Assembly (NCBI GenBank): GCA_038503075.1
Contig: JBCAML010000007.1
Coordinates: 496,001-560,000, forward strand
Direction: 5' to 3'
Length of the DNA: 64,000 nucleotides
From: Gyromitra esculenta
Lineage: Eukaryota; Ascomycota; Pezizomycetes; Pezizales; Discinaceae
The notes under the pieces are model-generated. The model was not told where the DNA came from and searched no databases. It worked only from the letters and a program-made list of their open reading frames with translations. Shown here piece by piece: positions 1 through 11,345 of the stretch; position 1 is the stretch's first letter; each line of letters starts with the position of its first letter. The position numbers and the translations under genes are program-made.

Positions 1-1180
1 TCACTCGATATACTTTGGGTAAGTCCTATTGAAAATGGCTTCCTAATAGGTACGGGCTTCGGCGCTCAAACAGCTGGTGCTCGAGCTGTCTCTCGGAGCC
101 ACCCTCGATGCGCAGGCTTGAGCAAACGAAGGCCTCAAGAGAAAGCTTCGGAATAGTAAAGGGTACAGGAACCTTTGTGGGTAGAGAAACAAGTATATAG
201 ATGGGGCGCTCAGCCTGGAGCGAGCAAGAAATCAGGCAACCACTACCCTCCGCACCCACCCATCCCTAGGAACCCTGTTGAAAACGTATATATGCTGCCA
301 AATAGTCCAGAGGGACAAAGATACATTTGTGCTGTATCTTCGGTGATGCTCGGACGAGCCCAGTCAAGGGGCCCCTGGCGGGCCCGCAAACCTTCGAAGA
401 AACATAAACCTAAAAAAATAAAAACAAATAAAAGTCTACACCTCATTCCAAAGTGAACGCGATGTAAAATCTCACTCCAATAGCGATGAGCGCTTAAGCA
501 CACTACCAAAACTAAATAATCGATGCTGCCCAAACATCATTCACAAAGCTCCACCAATTCCGGATATCACAGTTCTCAAACCAAGGTGAGTTTCGCGATC
601 GCCTACTCCCAGCCGATAAGGCCGAAATACGATACTTATATATGACTAAATATCCCAAGAGATCAGCACGAAATTGGCTTTCTTGTTGAATACCGTAATA
701 TCTTAACAATAACGAATAGGACTATGGGACGAAAGTAATTCTTAGATTGATCAAATGCGCATTGCGGTTCCGTCATAGCCAATAAGTAGTCAAGCATTGA
801 ATATAACGTGTACTCGTGATGCAATCGGGTATTCAATGATACAAGGGTTTGAACCAATCAAGATATGGGGCGAATATGGTGGGAAGCGGCATAGACGGTT
901 CGAAAACTTCCATAAATGGCTTGATCAACGAAGTGGCGGTGCTATACAGTGGTGGTCGTTTAATGAGGCGACAGCAACGGAACCACACCCTAACAATATA
1001 GGCAATTTCTCCACGCTCATGACAGAGTTCAGAAAAACACATGAAATAAAGACATGTTTCCTGTATTACTACCTATTTGGCTTATTTCTATATCTGAACT
1101 TCATAGTGTGCATGGAGAAATTGCTCATATTTCTGGACATTGCTCTGCAGCTGTCGCCTCATTAAACGACTGCTACTATA

Positions 1181-1261
1181 CAGCCGCGCAAGAAAAGTCT
1201 TGACACCCCACCTCACTAGCGAAATAGCCACTGGGATGTCAAGACTTTTCTTACACGACTG
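1181..1261. mobile_element. 81-bp MITE, copy 1 (Tc1/mariner-like ends)
   Basis: An 81-bp element flanked on both sides by TA. The terminal inverted repeats are about 30 bp, begin with CAG and run through AAGAAAAGTCTTGACA. A 21-bp centre separates them. The same 81-bp unit occurs at 7180-7260, with 8 differences, 7 of them transitions. TA duplication and CAGT-like ends are typical of Tc1/mariner elements. The element is far too short to code, so it would need a transposase from elsewhere. Confidence 0.85.
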
Positions 1262-1818
1262 TACATCACCGCCTTGAGCCTTGCTCGCCCAATAGGGCGT
1301 CCCCTTCATTAGAATCCCTGTATCATTGAATACCCAATTGCATCACGAGTATCTTATGTATTACGGTATACTTACCACTCACATATACGTCACTTCTCGT
1401 AGAGTCGTTCCTAGGGTGTGACAGATCTCACCTAAAATCAACGGAACGTGAACAAAAAACACGAAAAAGTTGACAGTGTCTATGGAGAGTAAATGGAATT
1501 CTCCTGATAGCTCGAAAAGTGAAGATGTTTGACTCTACTGATCTTAATTCCCGACTTTTTAGAAAATTCGCCACACCCCCAATTTCACCATACATCCAGG
1601 AGCGACTCTAATATGGTCTCACCCGTTATTAGAAATAGAATATAAGATCGTAGGGGCTTTCCTATCGTTCGTGCCCGTATTTCACGACACCCGGTACTAT
1701 ATTCGCCACCGATCTAACTAGGCAAAGGAAGGATAACGATGGCTTCTCACCAATTAAATCAATGTCATGCAGAGAATCCGAGGTGGTGCTGTCTTGAAAG
1801 ATATAGTGCCTTGAATAG

Positions 1819-1930
1819 CACTCGGGTACGGGTGTAAAAATCGGAAAACTTTAACCCCTGCTCTCATAGGTATTTGTATGAGAATTAACAGAGATTAAAG
1901 TTTTCCGGTTTTTATGACCATGCCCAAGTA
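1819..1930. mobile_element. small inverted-repeat element (MITE-like)
   Basis: Two arms of about 35 bp face each other: the left arm is at 1819-1853 and the right arm at about 1895-1930, sharing the core GGAAAACTTTAA. Most mismatches between the arms are C/T or G/A transitions, as expected from RIP or methyl-cytosine decay. No clear target duplication was found, so the borders are approximate. Confidence 0.55.
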
Positions 1931-4412
1931 CCTGTCCTGACAACAAACAAAGGAGCATGCGCATCATATCACTAAACACGCGTTTTTCTTAAACCCCACC
2001 GCTAGATAATTACTACAGACGGTGATCAGCGGCTGTGGGCTTGGCACCTGAGACTTTGGAAACCTGGTTCTACTTTACGAGTACGAGGGTATAAAACACT
2101 GATTTTTTTTTTTTCTTGAAGAGTTAGGATCCACGTACGCGTGTTAATTTTGAAAATTCCTGTGTCCTAGGCGGCATCCTCCCCTCCCACATTTCGAGGT
2201 ATCACCACATACAATCTTACATGGAGGGAGGATGAGGGAGGATGTCAACCTCCCCTTTTTACCAGGAAAAACGAAAAGGTATAGTAAGTGAAAAGGTGCG
2301 CGCGTAACAGGTGCTGCCTAATAATATAACACTAACACCTAACCATTACACATTATTAAGTGTGTCAACAGCCAACGCTAATTGCATTGCTGGGGGTAAA
2401 AACTAAATCGCCCCATTCTAGCTGATATTATGCTTCATAAATTTAAAACTTCACCTGCCTCCACAATTGCATGTGTTGCATTGCTAAGTAGCACCCCCAA
2501 GTACGTGTAGTAAAGCACTCAAAAGTTTAAAGGGAAATAGATCCAACATTTGGGATCAGACCAAAGAAGCTAGCACGTTTCCAGCTCGTATATATAATTT
2601 TCCGATTATACTGGTTATTTATGCGTACATGTATATACCTATATCAAGCCGTAACCGATATCTCCCACAAGATACAGATGAAAAGGTCGCCTCAATAGCA
2701 GCAAGACAAATTGAACTAGTAATATAAAAACCCAGCTATGAAATTTTAGTCTTGGGCTGTTGTTATTGCCATGTCGTTGTTATTGCACATGTTGCTAGGC
2801 TGAGAGGCATGCAGTCAGGCGGCTGTGTTGGCGATATTAATCACGACTTGAACAATTGTTCCGGCCTAGCGAGTACTCTTCCAAGGGTCCTTTCCCACGA
2901 CCACATCCTCGGCTAGAAGATATGCCGCATCATCGTTTTTTCGCTTGTTGGAGCGGATAACACGGCTCAACTATACGGCTCACCTGGTACTCCGGAGCAC
3001 AGCCTGCTGGCAAGGCACAAATTCGAGCCATCGCATATACACATATGCATATCAGTTTCTTCAAGATCGGATCGCCCATAGCAATGCCACCATAACCACG
3101 CAATCAAGGGCTAGGTTTCTCTCTCCCACAAATTTGTTTCACCGCTCATATTTATTACCGTTTATAGAGTAGCGATTGTTTCTGTTTATATATAGGGCAT
3201 GGTGCCGTAAGGATGGGTGGTGCATGTGATATTCTTGTACCTAGATAAAACAATGAAACAATGATTTAACAAAAAAAAAAAAACGTAAGGATGGGTGGTT
3301 GTAGCAGCTCAAAAAATCTGTAGCTAATAGCATGCAGACGTACGTACTCTATTTTATTAGGTCTGAATCTTGGTAAGTGCGTACAGTCTTTGAATAAAAC
3401 CCCAATCAAGATTAGTCACCAAACTACGTGTAGTTAATGGATGGGTGCCCAGGATCGAGACTGGAGAAATATTTCGCCCCCATGTGTATACATGTACTTC
3501 TCAAGTTTATCCCTTTGTAGAAGTTGAGCAAGAAAGATTACGAGGACTAACCTCTAATATGGCTTATCCTCCATCAAAATATAATCAGTTTCAGAGAGTT
3601 TTCTTTATAGAAAGCCATCAGTGTAAGGTTTAAGGGGCCCTATGAATACATGGTACAACCGGATTGTACGCTCCGATACTTAACAGCCATGCCAGGCACG
3701 GAGTATTTAGCGAACAAGCCTCAAGGCTTAAATCAAGCAGGGGCGCCAGGCTGGGGTTAGTGTTCGGGTGCCAACACGCACACTGCAGGCGCATGAACAA
3801 GCACTTTCTCCAGGTCCCATCCCTTCCCTATCCACCAAATAGTTTACGACGGCACATCCTACCTACAGATATTAGAGACTTCGCGCTTTTGAGCCAGCCC
3901 TGGTTTTTGACCAATCAGAAGCTTATCTACACCAATCAAATTGCTAGAAATCGAGGCTAGATCTATCTGCGCAAAGTCTCTATTTCTGCTGAAGACTACG
4001 TATACAGCCACGAATTATCTACTACAACTAAGATCCTCCGTAGATCATAGTATTCATTTCACATCTCCACAGCAAGGCGAATTCCACTGATAGGTACAAG
4101 TTTATCTAAAGACCTAAAAATGCAGACACACAATGTGGCAGTGTTACAGGGGGTTACTGCAGCAAACCCATTGTCAGCGTCCCGACCTCAATTGGCCATT
4201 CTCCGTCAGCATGTTTCACTAGATGCAAACTAATACGAATTCAATGACGTCTGGGGTGACGGCCCGCGGAAACCCTGCTAGGACAGAATAAAATGGCCTC
4301 AAAAGTTCTTTATATATACCCCATCCCTCTGCTAAGACCTGGGCTGCCTGCTTGCGGAATTCTCAAGTACTTTCACCACGCAAACTCTGCACTTTTGATC
4401 GAATTTTTCACG

Positions 4413-6307
4413 ATGTATTCGACTTTTCTAGAGCGCACCGTTGTCCTTCTAGTGCTCTGGACTGTAATTGCATCCTGTACATCCTCCTCATACACTCCAA
4501 ATAATACGACTCTTCCTGTAATCGACCTTGGTTACGTTAAACAAAGAGCAACAGTCTACAATGAAACAAACGACTGGTACATCTTCAAAAACATTCGATT
4601 TGCTGCTCCTCCCCTAGGGGATCTTAGGTTCCGCAAACCACAACCTCCACTCCCACAAGTAGGAATTCAGAATGGGAATATGTCAGACTATGATGCCACC
4701 TGTGTCCAAACTATACCGCCCTTTCTCGCACCTACGGCTCCCACCTTTGGATCTGAGGATTGTTTGGTAGACACTCCTCCTCAATTAAGAAAAACGGAAG
4801 GCAGGAAAAAGTTGGAGAGACATTATAGCAATAAATAGCTAACGCCTCCCAAAGCTTCTGGATGTTTATGTACCTAGAGCGATCAAGCCAACCGATTGCG
4901 CTCCAGTTTTCATGTGGTTTTATGGCGGAGGCTATACTGTTGGAAGCAAAGGCCTTTACAGCATTTTTAACGACCCAGCGGGGCTGATTAAGTCTGCCGA
5001 TACGCCTATGATATACGTTGCAGCAAATTATAGGAAAGTTTTCCTCTCATTACCAAAAGAAGTAACAAAGACTAATTTTGATTTTATAGGCTAGGAGCTT
5101 TTGGGTGGCTGGCCGATCCTGAAGAAGACATCGATACTAATGTTGGTCTCTACGATGTTCGAGCAGCAATGGACTGGGTTGAAGAATACATCCCAAAATT
5201 CGGAGGAGACAGCGAGCAAATTACAGTAGCTGGAGAAAGTGCTGGAGGCGGAGTGATAATGCACACAATTACTTCTTACGGGGGTCAACACTCACCTCCT
5301 CCATTCCAGCAGGTATGCAATCATCCCCTTCAGTAGCCTATATTCTAGACCTCTATCAGATATCATTTTTGGAGAAAAATAAGGTTATTAACCTCGTGAG
5401 ATACAGGCGATCTTGCAATCTCCTGGTTACGCTCCGGATAAGGCTGACTGCCCGATCCACACCGATACGTACAAGTATTTTGAGTCTTCCGCGAATTGCA
5501 CAAGTTTAGCATGCCTCCGAAAGGCCCCAACTGGTGTTCTCCAACAGGCAAATAAGGCGGTGATATTGAAGCAAGATCAGAGTAGTTTTGGAGCTTTCGG
5601 GCCAGTGGTCGATGGAGACTATGTTCCTGACATACCAATGAAACTAATGGCGGAAGGAAAATTCCACCAGAATATCAAAAGCGTTCTATCAGCGAACAAC
5701 AGGCTTGAGGTTCGTTGAAGAAATCTCAGGCGACTATAACCACGGCGAAAAGACTAACCATCTCAAACAGGCCGTTTATTTTTATCATTCACCAGACAGT
5801 GTAGACAATTCAACTTTTGACAATCTTGTAAAAACCTGGTTCCCGAATGCCTCGACGACCATAACTAAAAAGTTATCCGAATTATATCCGAAAGGAAACA
5901 GCAGCGAAACCGAGTGGCTAAGAATCGTTGATTTTTACGGTGATGTTATCTTCACCTGCAATGGACAAATCTTAGCACAAGCTTTTAAGAATAGCTACCG
6001 TTATGTTTTTGATATATATCCCGCTATTCATGCTGCCGACCTTGCCTACACCTTCTATAATGGCGCCGGTTACGACCCAAACGTAAAGAGCGATTGGGCT
6101 GCTAGTGTACTCCAAGAATGGTTAACCGATTATACCATTTACAGGAAGCCAGGGTGTGGGGGTACAAGCCCTTGCTTCCTAAAGTATGGAAGTGGCAATG
6201 GCTCAACCACGCTATCTTTGAACGTGACGGAAGTCAAGGTCATAGAGGACCCGTGGGATGGCGAAAGATGCAAATTCTTGCAACATCAGGCCTTTGAAGG
6301 CTATTAA
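4413..6307 (+). pseudogene. type-B carboxylesterase/lipase, apparently inactivated
   Basis: Exons inferred at 4413-4766, 4855-5033, 5090-5312 and 5407-6307, about 550 codons, a usual length. The start at 4413 gives a hydrophobic signal peptide (VVLLVLW...). Family signatures are clear: FMWFYGGG, the nucleophile elbow GESAGG, a late catalytic-type histidine in PAIHAADLAY, and many N-glycosylation sites, so the ancestor was a secreted serine esterase. Two lesions are visible. The donor of intron 2 reads AG|GAAAGT where GTAAGT is expected (5034-5039); splicing at exactly that point restores NYRLGAFGW. Near 5698-5702 the frame shifts within the conserved NN..NEG segment, removing the position of the catalytic glutamate. 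An assembly error could explain one lesion, hardly both. Confidence 0.85.
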
Positions 6308-8188
6308 AATACGGTGCTATGTGTTTTACTTTGTATAATTCATCGATCAAATTTTCATATAAAAAGTGCAGCATATGCGCAAGCCACTGGAAGGTCACTT
6401 ATCCTGAGTCTACTGTCACAGAATGAAAAAATGAGAAAATTTCTATTGAATGTAGTGAGGGATTATCCCCTGGATTTCGTGCATTAGATTTCGATTTCGG
6501 CGTCTCGTATATATGACGGGATAATTCCACATGATTCACCAATTATCACTCGTTATAACTCTAAATCTAAGATTACTGGATATATGGGGTACTATGCATC
6601 GGCTTCCCCAATAAACATATTATATATATAGCTACAGGTCTTTCAAGTACTTCGTACGTTTAAATTTATCCGCCGAGTATACAGAGTAGCCTAACGCCTT
6701 TATTGCCTACTTTAGGCCTTCGAAAGCACTAACGAAGATACGGTATATCTTCACCCTACTTAATCCATTTAACAGTACAGTACCAAGGGGTGTGGGAAAG
6801 TGATGCACATTCCCTCAATTCTCAGTAACCACACAACTAGTTTGTATGAATTATTTTTTTTGAATGGGGAGCTAGACTACATAAGATCTAAGCCTAGTAA
6901 GAAACCCCAAACAAATTTTGTTATCATCTATCATCATAAAGATTCCTGACCGAAAATTGATGACCTCATGTTATCTTTACTTAATATGTGCATCTTTCAC
7001 AAAGTAAACTAGACATTTCATCCTAAAGAGTGACTGATTAAAACTATCAACAAAAAATTCATTTATATTAAGCTTTGTTTTGTGGTGAAATGGGGCATTT
7101 GGGTGTTGTTGCTAAGCCAAAATGTGCATCACTTGCTCGCGTCCTTTGGTACAGTCACCCTATAAGAATATTACATGTACAGTCGTGTAAGAAAAGTCTT
7201 GACACCCCACCTAACTGGCGAGATAGCCACTGGGGTGTCAAGACTTTTCTTACACGGCTGTACATGTAGTTGCAAGAATATTAGCTTTGTAGGAATACAT
7301 AGCACAGTCCCGATGAGGGTAATTTCGGCTATTGCCTGACAATAACTCCCTTATAGGAATATGACATCGATTCCTGAAGCCGACTGCATTCATACAGAGA
7401 AGTTTCACTATATGCTACATGGTGGGCCGGGCTTTTCGTCTTTCTCGTCCCCCTCTTCATTACCGCTTCTTGCTACATACGTCATATGCATCCATTCTAT
7501 CCAACCACCACCACCACCACCACCACGCATACGAGTTAGGTACACATACATTTACCAATCATTTGATATCTATTCCCGATGTAGGCAGGTAGAAGCCATG
7601 CATACAAAATATACTCGACATGCTTCAAGTGGATGGGCAATCTGGACTAAAGAAGCAATACGGCGATTAACGGCAAACGATGAAAACGATAAAACGGTGT
7701 GTGTATATGCATGGTTGCACTTTTACTCGCAACAATTACACCATACATGCATTAGCAATGGATAATTGCGTTTGTTGTGTTGCGCTTGTCGCGGCTGCAT
7801 GTCTGCGATCGAGATCAACAGATCAGGGGCACCGAGTAGAGGTTGGATTAAAGTTTCACCGAACCAGGCTGTCGGATTCCACCGTGTTAAAAAGCCTCAA
7901 GCCACCACAACTAAGCACTCAACTGCAACACGACCTATGAAGTTCAAGTGGGGTTTTTCTCGCATCTCATTTCACCATCAAAGACAAAACAGAAGAACCC
8001 TTGTATCTTTTGGACGTTACAGCAATCATGCCGTCCAAGTGATCGGCATCAGCACAGGTAGCGCCGCACATGAATGCCAAGACCTCTTTTCGGTCACGGG
8101 ACTCCGGACGTCCACACAAACAAAACCTCGTCCTGCACTCGCAGTTTTTCCACCTATCCAACAATACCCCCATACCACACCAGCATTC
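6308..8188. other. intergenic, with MITE copy 2
   Basis: AT-rich sequence with no supported gene. Open frames at 7361-7765 and 7680-7940 are low-complexity (a CCA repeat near 7503-7526) and show no family signature. The only clear structure is the 81-bp element at 7180-7260. Confidence 0.5.
7180..7260. mobile_element. 81-bp MITE, copy 2 (Tc1/mariner-like ends)
   Basis: Same unit as 1181-1261 and exactly the same length. It starts CAGTCGTGTAAG, ends CTTACACGGCTG, and is flanked by TA on each side. The inverted repeats are about 30 bp and nearly perfect, so this copy is closer to the presumed ancestral form than copy 1. The flanks themselves extend the palindrome (ACATGTA on each side). Confidence 0.88.
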
Positions 8189-9154
8189 ATGCCGCCCAAA
8201 CGCGTCCACCCTACAGAAGCCGTAGCCGAGCAACCGGTGCCGAAACGTGCTCTTCGCTCACGAGGTTCGCTCACCAGCTCCAAAACAGAGGCAACATCAG
8301 CACCCAAGAAAAATCCTAAGCCGAGGAAGAAAGAAGAACCCAAAAAGGAGAATGTTTCCCACGGCGAGCCGAAGATCGATTACGAGGGACCGTCATACTG
8401 GCTGATGAAAGCGGAACCCGAGACCCGAATGGAAAAGGGGAAAGACATGAAATTTTCTATTGATGATCTAAAAGCATGCAAAGAGCCTGCGGGTTGGGAC
8501 GGAGGTAAGCTCAAAAATTTTGTTCGCTTAATTATGAGAACAACCAATTGTTATCGAGGTTTCGCTAATTTTAGATTCAGTGAGAAACTACGGGGCAAGA
8601 AACAACCTGAAGTCGATGAGACAGGGGGATTTAGCGTTCTTTTATCATAGGTTTGTCGCTGGTGCCGCAACGCCCACCAATTATCAGACGAAAGCATGAA
8701 CAATTAATATGGAATCGATCATCGATGTGAGTAAATGCAGCAATTGCAAGGAACCTGGCATCGTTGGGATTATGGAGATAGTCAAGGAAGCCACTCCAGA
8801 CGGTAAGTTCCAGGTATCTCAGCTGCCATCTCCGCTAGTCGAATTGAAAAGGAGGTGTTTGATTTCTAATTTGTCCCGCATATTATGATCTTGTTAGAAA
8901 CCGCCTTCGATCCTGCAGAGCCCTATTACGATCCTAAGTCGTCAAAGGATGACCCGAAATGGTTCCTGGTGCACGTGAAGTTCATGCGTAGGCTGAATCG
9001 CCAAATAGGTCTTGCCGAGCTGAAGAAGTATGCAAAGCATGAGCTGTCAGAGATGCCGATGCTTAACTCGAGTCGCTTGAGCGTATCGGGCGTCCCAAAA
9101 AAGTGCTGGGATTTTATCCTGTCCCTCGAGAAATCGGCATCAAGCGATAATTAG
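8189..9154 (+). CDS. EVE-domain (thymocyte nuclear protein 1-like) protein
   Basis: Exons 8189-8504, 8581-8650, 8741-8802 and 8898-9154 total 705 bp, 234 residues. Start chosen at MPPKR, followed by a basic, lysine/proline-rich, probably nuclear N-terminal tail of about 65 residues. The rest matches the EVE fold: SYWLMKAEPE at the beginning, then WDGVRNYGARNNL across intron 1, LAFFYHS across intron 2, KEPGIVGIMEIV, PKWFLVHVKF, and a C-terminal W/F-rich helix. EVE proteins belong to the PUA superfamily and are thought to bind modified bases in nucleic acid; that role is family knowledge, not visible here. All introns are 76-95 bp with consensus ends. Convergent with the bZIP gene downstream. 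Confidence 0.92.
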
Positions 9155-9938
9155 TGAAACACTCTGCCTTCTTTATGCCGTTATCTTTTTTCTTTAATCT
9201 CGCTACCGCAATTTGCGTTTTTGTTCTTAATCGTGTTACTATAGATATTCGATAATTTAATTCGCTGATGGAGATAATCTGGTAAAAAATGATTCAGCCA
9301 TTCATTTGGCTTACAGATGAAATTTGGGAAGCACAGTATGTTTTAAATACTAAACAGCACAATATTGACTTCGGCTCTAAAATTTCATGTGTTAATTTTG
9401 TACATGCGCACGTTTCCCAGCCTGGCTAGCATTATCACGCCTACAATACAAATAAGGTTGTTACAGGGAATATGCGCATGAGGTAATATGGGTCATGTTT
9501 CAACAAGAGAGGGACAAAAAAAGATAGTCCAATAGTAATAAACACTAAAAAATAAGATGTAGGGTAAAAGAACGTGTAAGAATAGATGAATAAGATATTC
9601 TAAAAAAACCAACGCCCCTCCCCACGAAGTAGAAACATGATAATTTACAAGTGCTGTTCCCCGCTAAAAGATTAAGTATAATGGAAATTGATGGTTAACA
9701 AAGGAAATGCATGCGATAGACAAACGAAAAATGAGCAAAACGAATAAAACTGAACAAAAGAGACAGGTTAATAACGAAAAATGCAAAGCAAAAATCCAAA
9801 AACGCGCGGTGTGATGACCCTCTTCTAAAAAAAGACTGCATAAGGAAATAAAATCGACAGTTGCCACCCACGAATAGCCCTCCCGCGCCGGAAAAAATAG
9901 ACACATAGGAGATTACAAAGGAAATGTGTTATGCCCGT
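9155..9938. other. convergent intergenic spacer
   Basis: Space between the 3' ends of the EVE gene (+) and the bZIP gene (-). AT-rich, with A-tracts and T-tracts on both strands, consistent with two facing 3' untranslated regions. No coding signature seen. Confidence 0.5.
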
Positions 9939-11345
9939 TTAATGATGCCGCTGGTCGTTACCCCCAGCTCCATGATGTTCCCGCTCATACATTTCAGTCT
10001 CTCGTTTCAATCCGCTACCGGAGCCACTCTCCATTGACTGCCTCATACCCATTCTTGGTGTTGAATGACCACTTCCACTCGCCAATCCGCTACTCTGACC
10101 GTGGTTGCCGCTTTCTATCCCTGTCATTGCCGACCCGAAATCTCGCATGCTAGAGCCGGGACGTGAAATTTCACTAGCTCTGAAGCTACCAAAGCCACTA
10201 TCCCCAGGGCCCATTGCCATTCCAATGCCGCGTGGTGACAGGGATTGTGGTGGCCCCTGTTGCGGCCTCCCACCTCGTTGCAACCTCAGCGCTAAATCCC
10301 GATAGTAATCTCGCTCCTCCTCCACCTTCTTGACGCGTTGTTCCAAATCACTAATCCTGGTCGACATTTCCCGTTCACGCTCTTTCCTCCGTTGACGGAA
10401 CCGTGCCGAGGCACCAGCGTTTCGTTTACGCTTCTCATCAGCACTCTTCGAAGCCGCTGTCGTATCAATGGGTATCTGGATGGCCCCATGAGCGGTGTTC
10501 AGAGACATCATCGGATATCCACCATGGGGCCCATGTGTTGATAGTGATAGGGGGTAGGGGTTATTGATGGGAGTGCTCGGATGACCAAGAGAATATCCTG
10601 GGTGACTGAACGTTGGTGTTGATGGAGGAAGTGGCGATTGTGTATTCTGGACGTATGAAGAATATGATGTATTGGGGCTAGCACTCGCTGAAGACATAGG
10701 AGTTGAAAAAGAACTAGGTGCATATTGCATTGAAGCAGAAACACTTGGGAACGGAAAAGCGGGAGATTGGTGACCAGATGGGGGTGCTGGTAAATGTGGA
10801 GGTGGTACTGCTGAATGAACGTCTGAACCATATACTGGTCTTCGGGGAGTTCCTAACGGAAATGGATTATCTTGGGCACTTATTATGCCGGATAAACTGT
10901 GTCGTGTGGAATGTCTGGCATGGACTGATGGTGGGCCGGCTGGAGCTATCCGACGAGGATAGGTGCCACTCCCTCCCCGTGAGGCATCAGAAGAATGTGA
11001 CAAATCTATTGGAGATGGCGGCAAAGATCTCTGATCTCCATGATGAATTCTCGGTGTAGCTGTCCGTGGAGAACCGAAATGTGCAAGACTTGCGGCACGA
11101 GAATGCTGGACTGATCTCTGAGGAGTAGGATTTAAGATGTTACTAACATCTAGCAGCCGGGACGGCCGTTGTTCAGGACTAGTAATTGTCGATGCTATGG
11201 GGGATGCGAATGAATTCGACGATATTGCCAGGGCTGGTATAGACCCATCAGACGTTTGTGAAGAGAAATTGTCTAATCCTCGATAATCCCGATCAGAGCC
11301 GTCTGAAGAGGATGAGGACCTTGATGCAGAGAAGGCCCGCGACAT
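9939..11345 (-). CDS. bZIP transcription factor
   Basis: Single long frame. The preferred start at 11345 (MSRAFSASRSSSSS) gives 468 residues; an in-frame ATG at 11483 would add 46 residues of less typical composition, and a 5' intron cannot be excluded. The DNA-binding region lies near residue 300 of the shorter form: a basic stretch KRKRNAGASARFRQRRKERE with the bZIP N-x7-R spacing (NAGASARFR), followed by a short leucine-zipper-like coiled coil (ISDLEQRVKKVEEERDYYR). The rest is disordered and rich in Ser, Pro, Gly and His, as in fungal bZIP activators. I do not assign an orthologue; nitrogen, sulphur or stress regulators of this class share the basic region. Confidence 0.88.
   Translation of the reverse strand: MSRAFSASRSSSSSDGSDRDYRGLDNFSSQTSDGSIPALAISSNSFASPIASTITSPEQRPSRLLDVSNILNPTPQRSVQHSRAASLAHFGSPRTATPRIHHGDQRSLPPSPIDLSHSSDASRGGSGTYPRRIAPAGPPSVHARHSTRHSLSGIISAQDNPFPLGTPRRPVYGSDVHSAVPPPHLPAPPSGHQSPAFPFPSVSASMQYAPSSFSTPMSSASASPNTSYSSYVQNTQSPLPPSTPTFSHPGYSLGHPSTPINNPYPLSLSTHGPHGGYPMMSLNTAHGAIQIPIDTTAASKSADEKRKRNAGASARFRQRRKEREREMSTRISDLEQRVKKVEEERDYYRDLALRLQRGGRPQQGPPQSLSPRGIGMAMGPGDSGFGSFRASEISRPGSSMRDFGSAMTGIESGNHGQSSGLASGSGHSTPRMGMRQSMESGSGSGLKRETEMYEREHHGAGGNDQRHH

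Larger units (their letters stand above)
1..4412. other. gene-poor, repeat-rich intergenic region
   Basis: No open frame here shows a recognisable domain, a conserved motif or a consistent exon chain. The sequence is AT-rich and contains two small inverted-repeat elements (1181-1261 and about 1819-1930, listed separately). There are homopolymer tracts near 2101 and 3270, and a short palindrome of GGAGG-type sequence near 2170-2245. It lies upstream of a decayed carboxylesterase, which fits a poorly constrained region. Confidence 0.5.
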
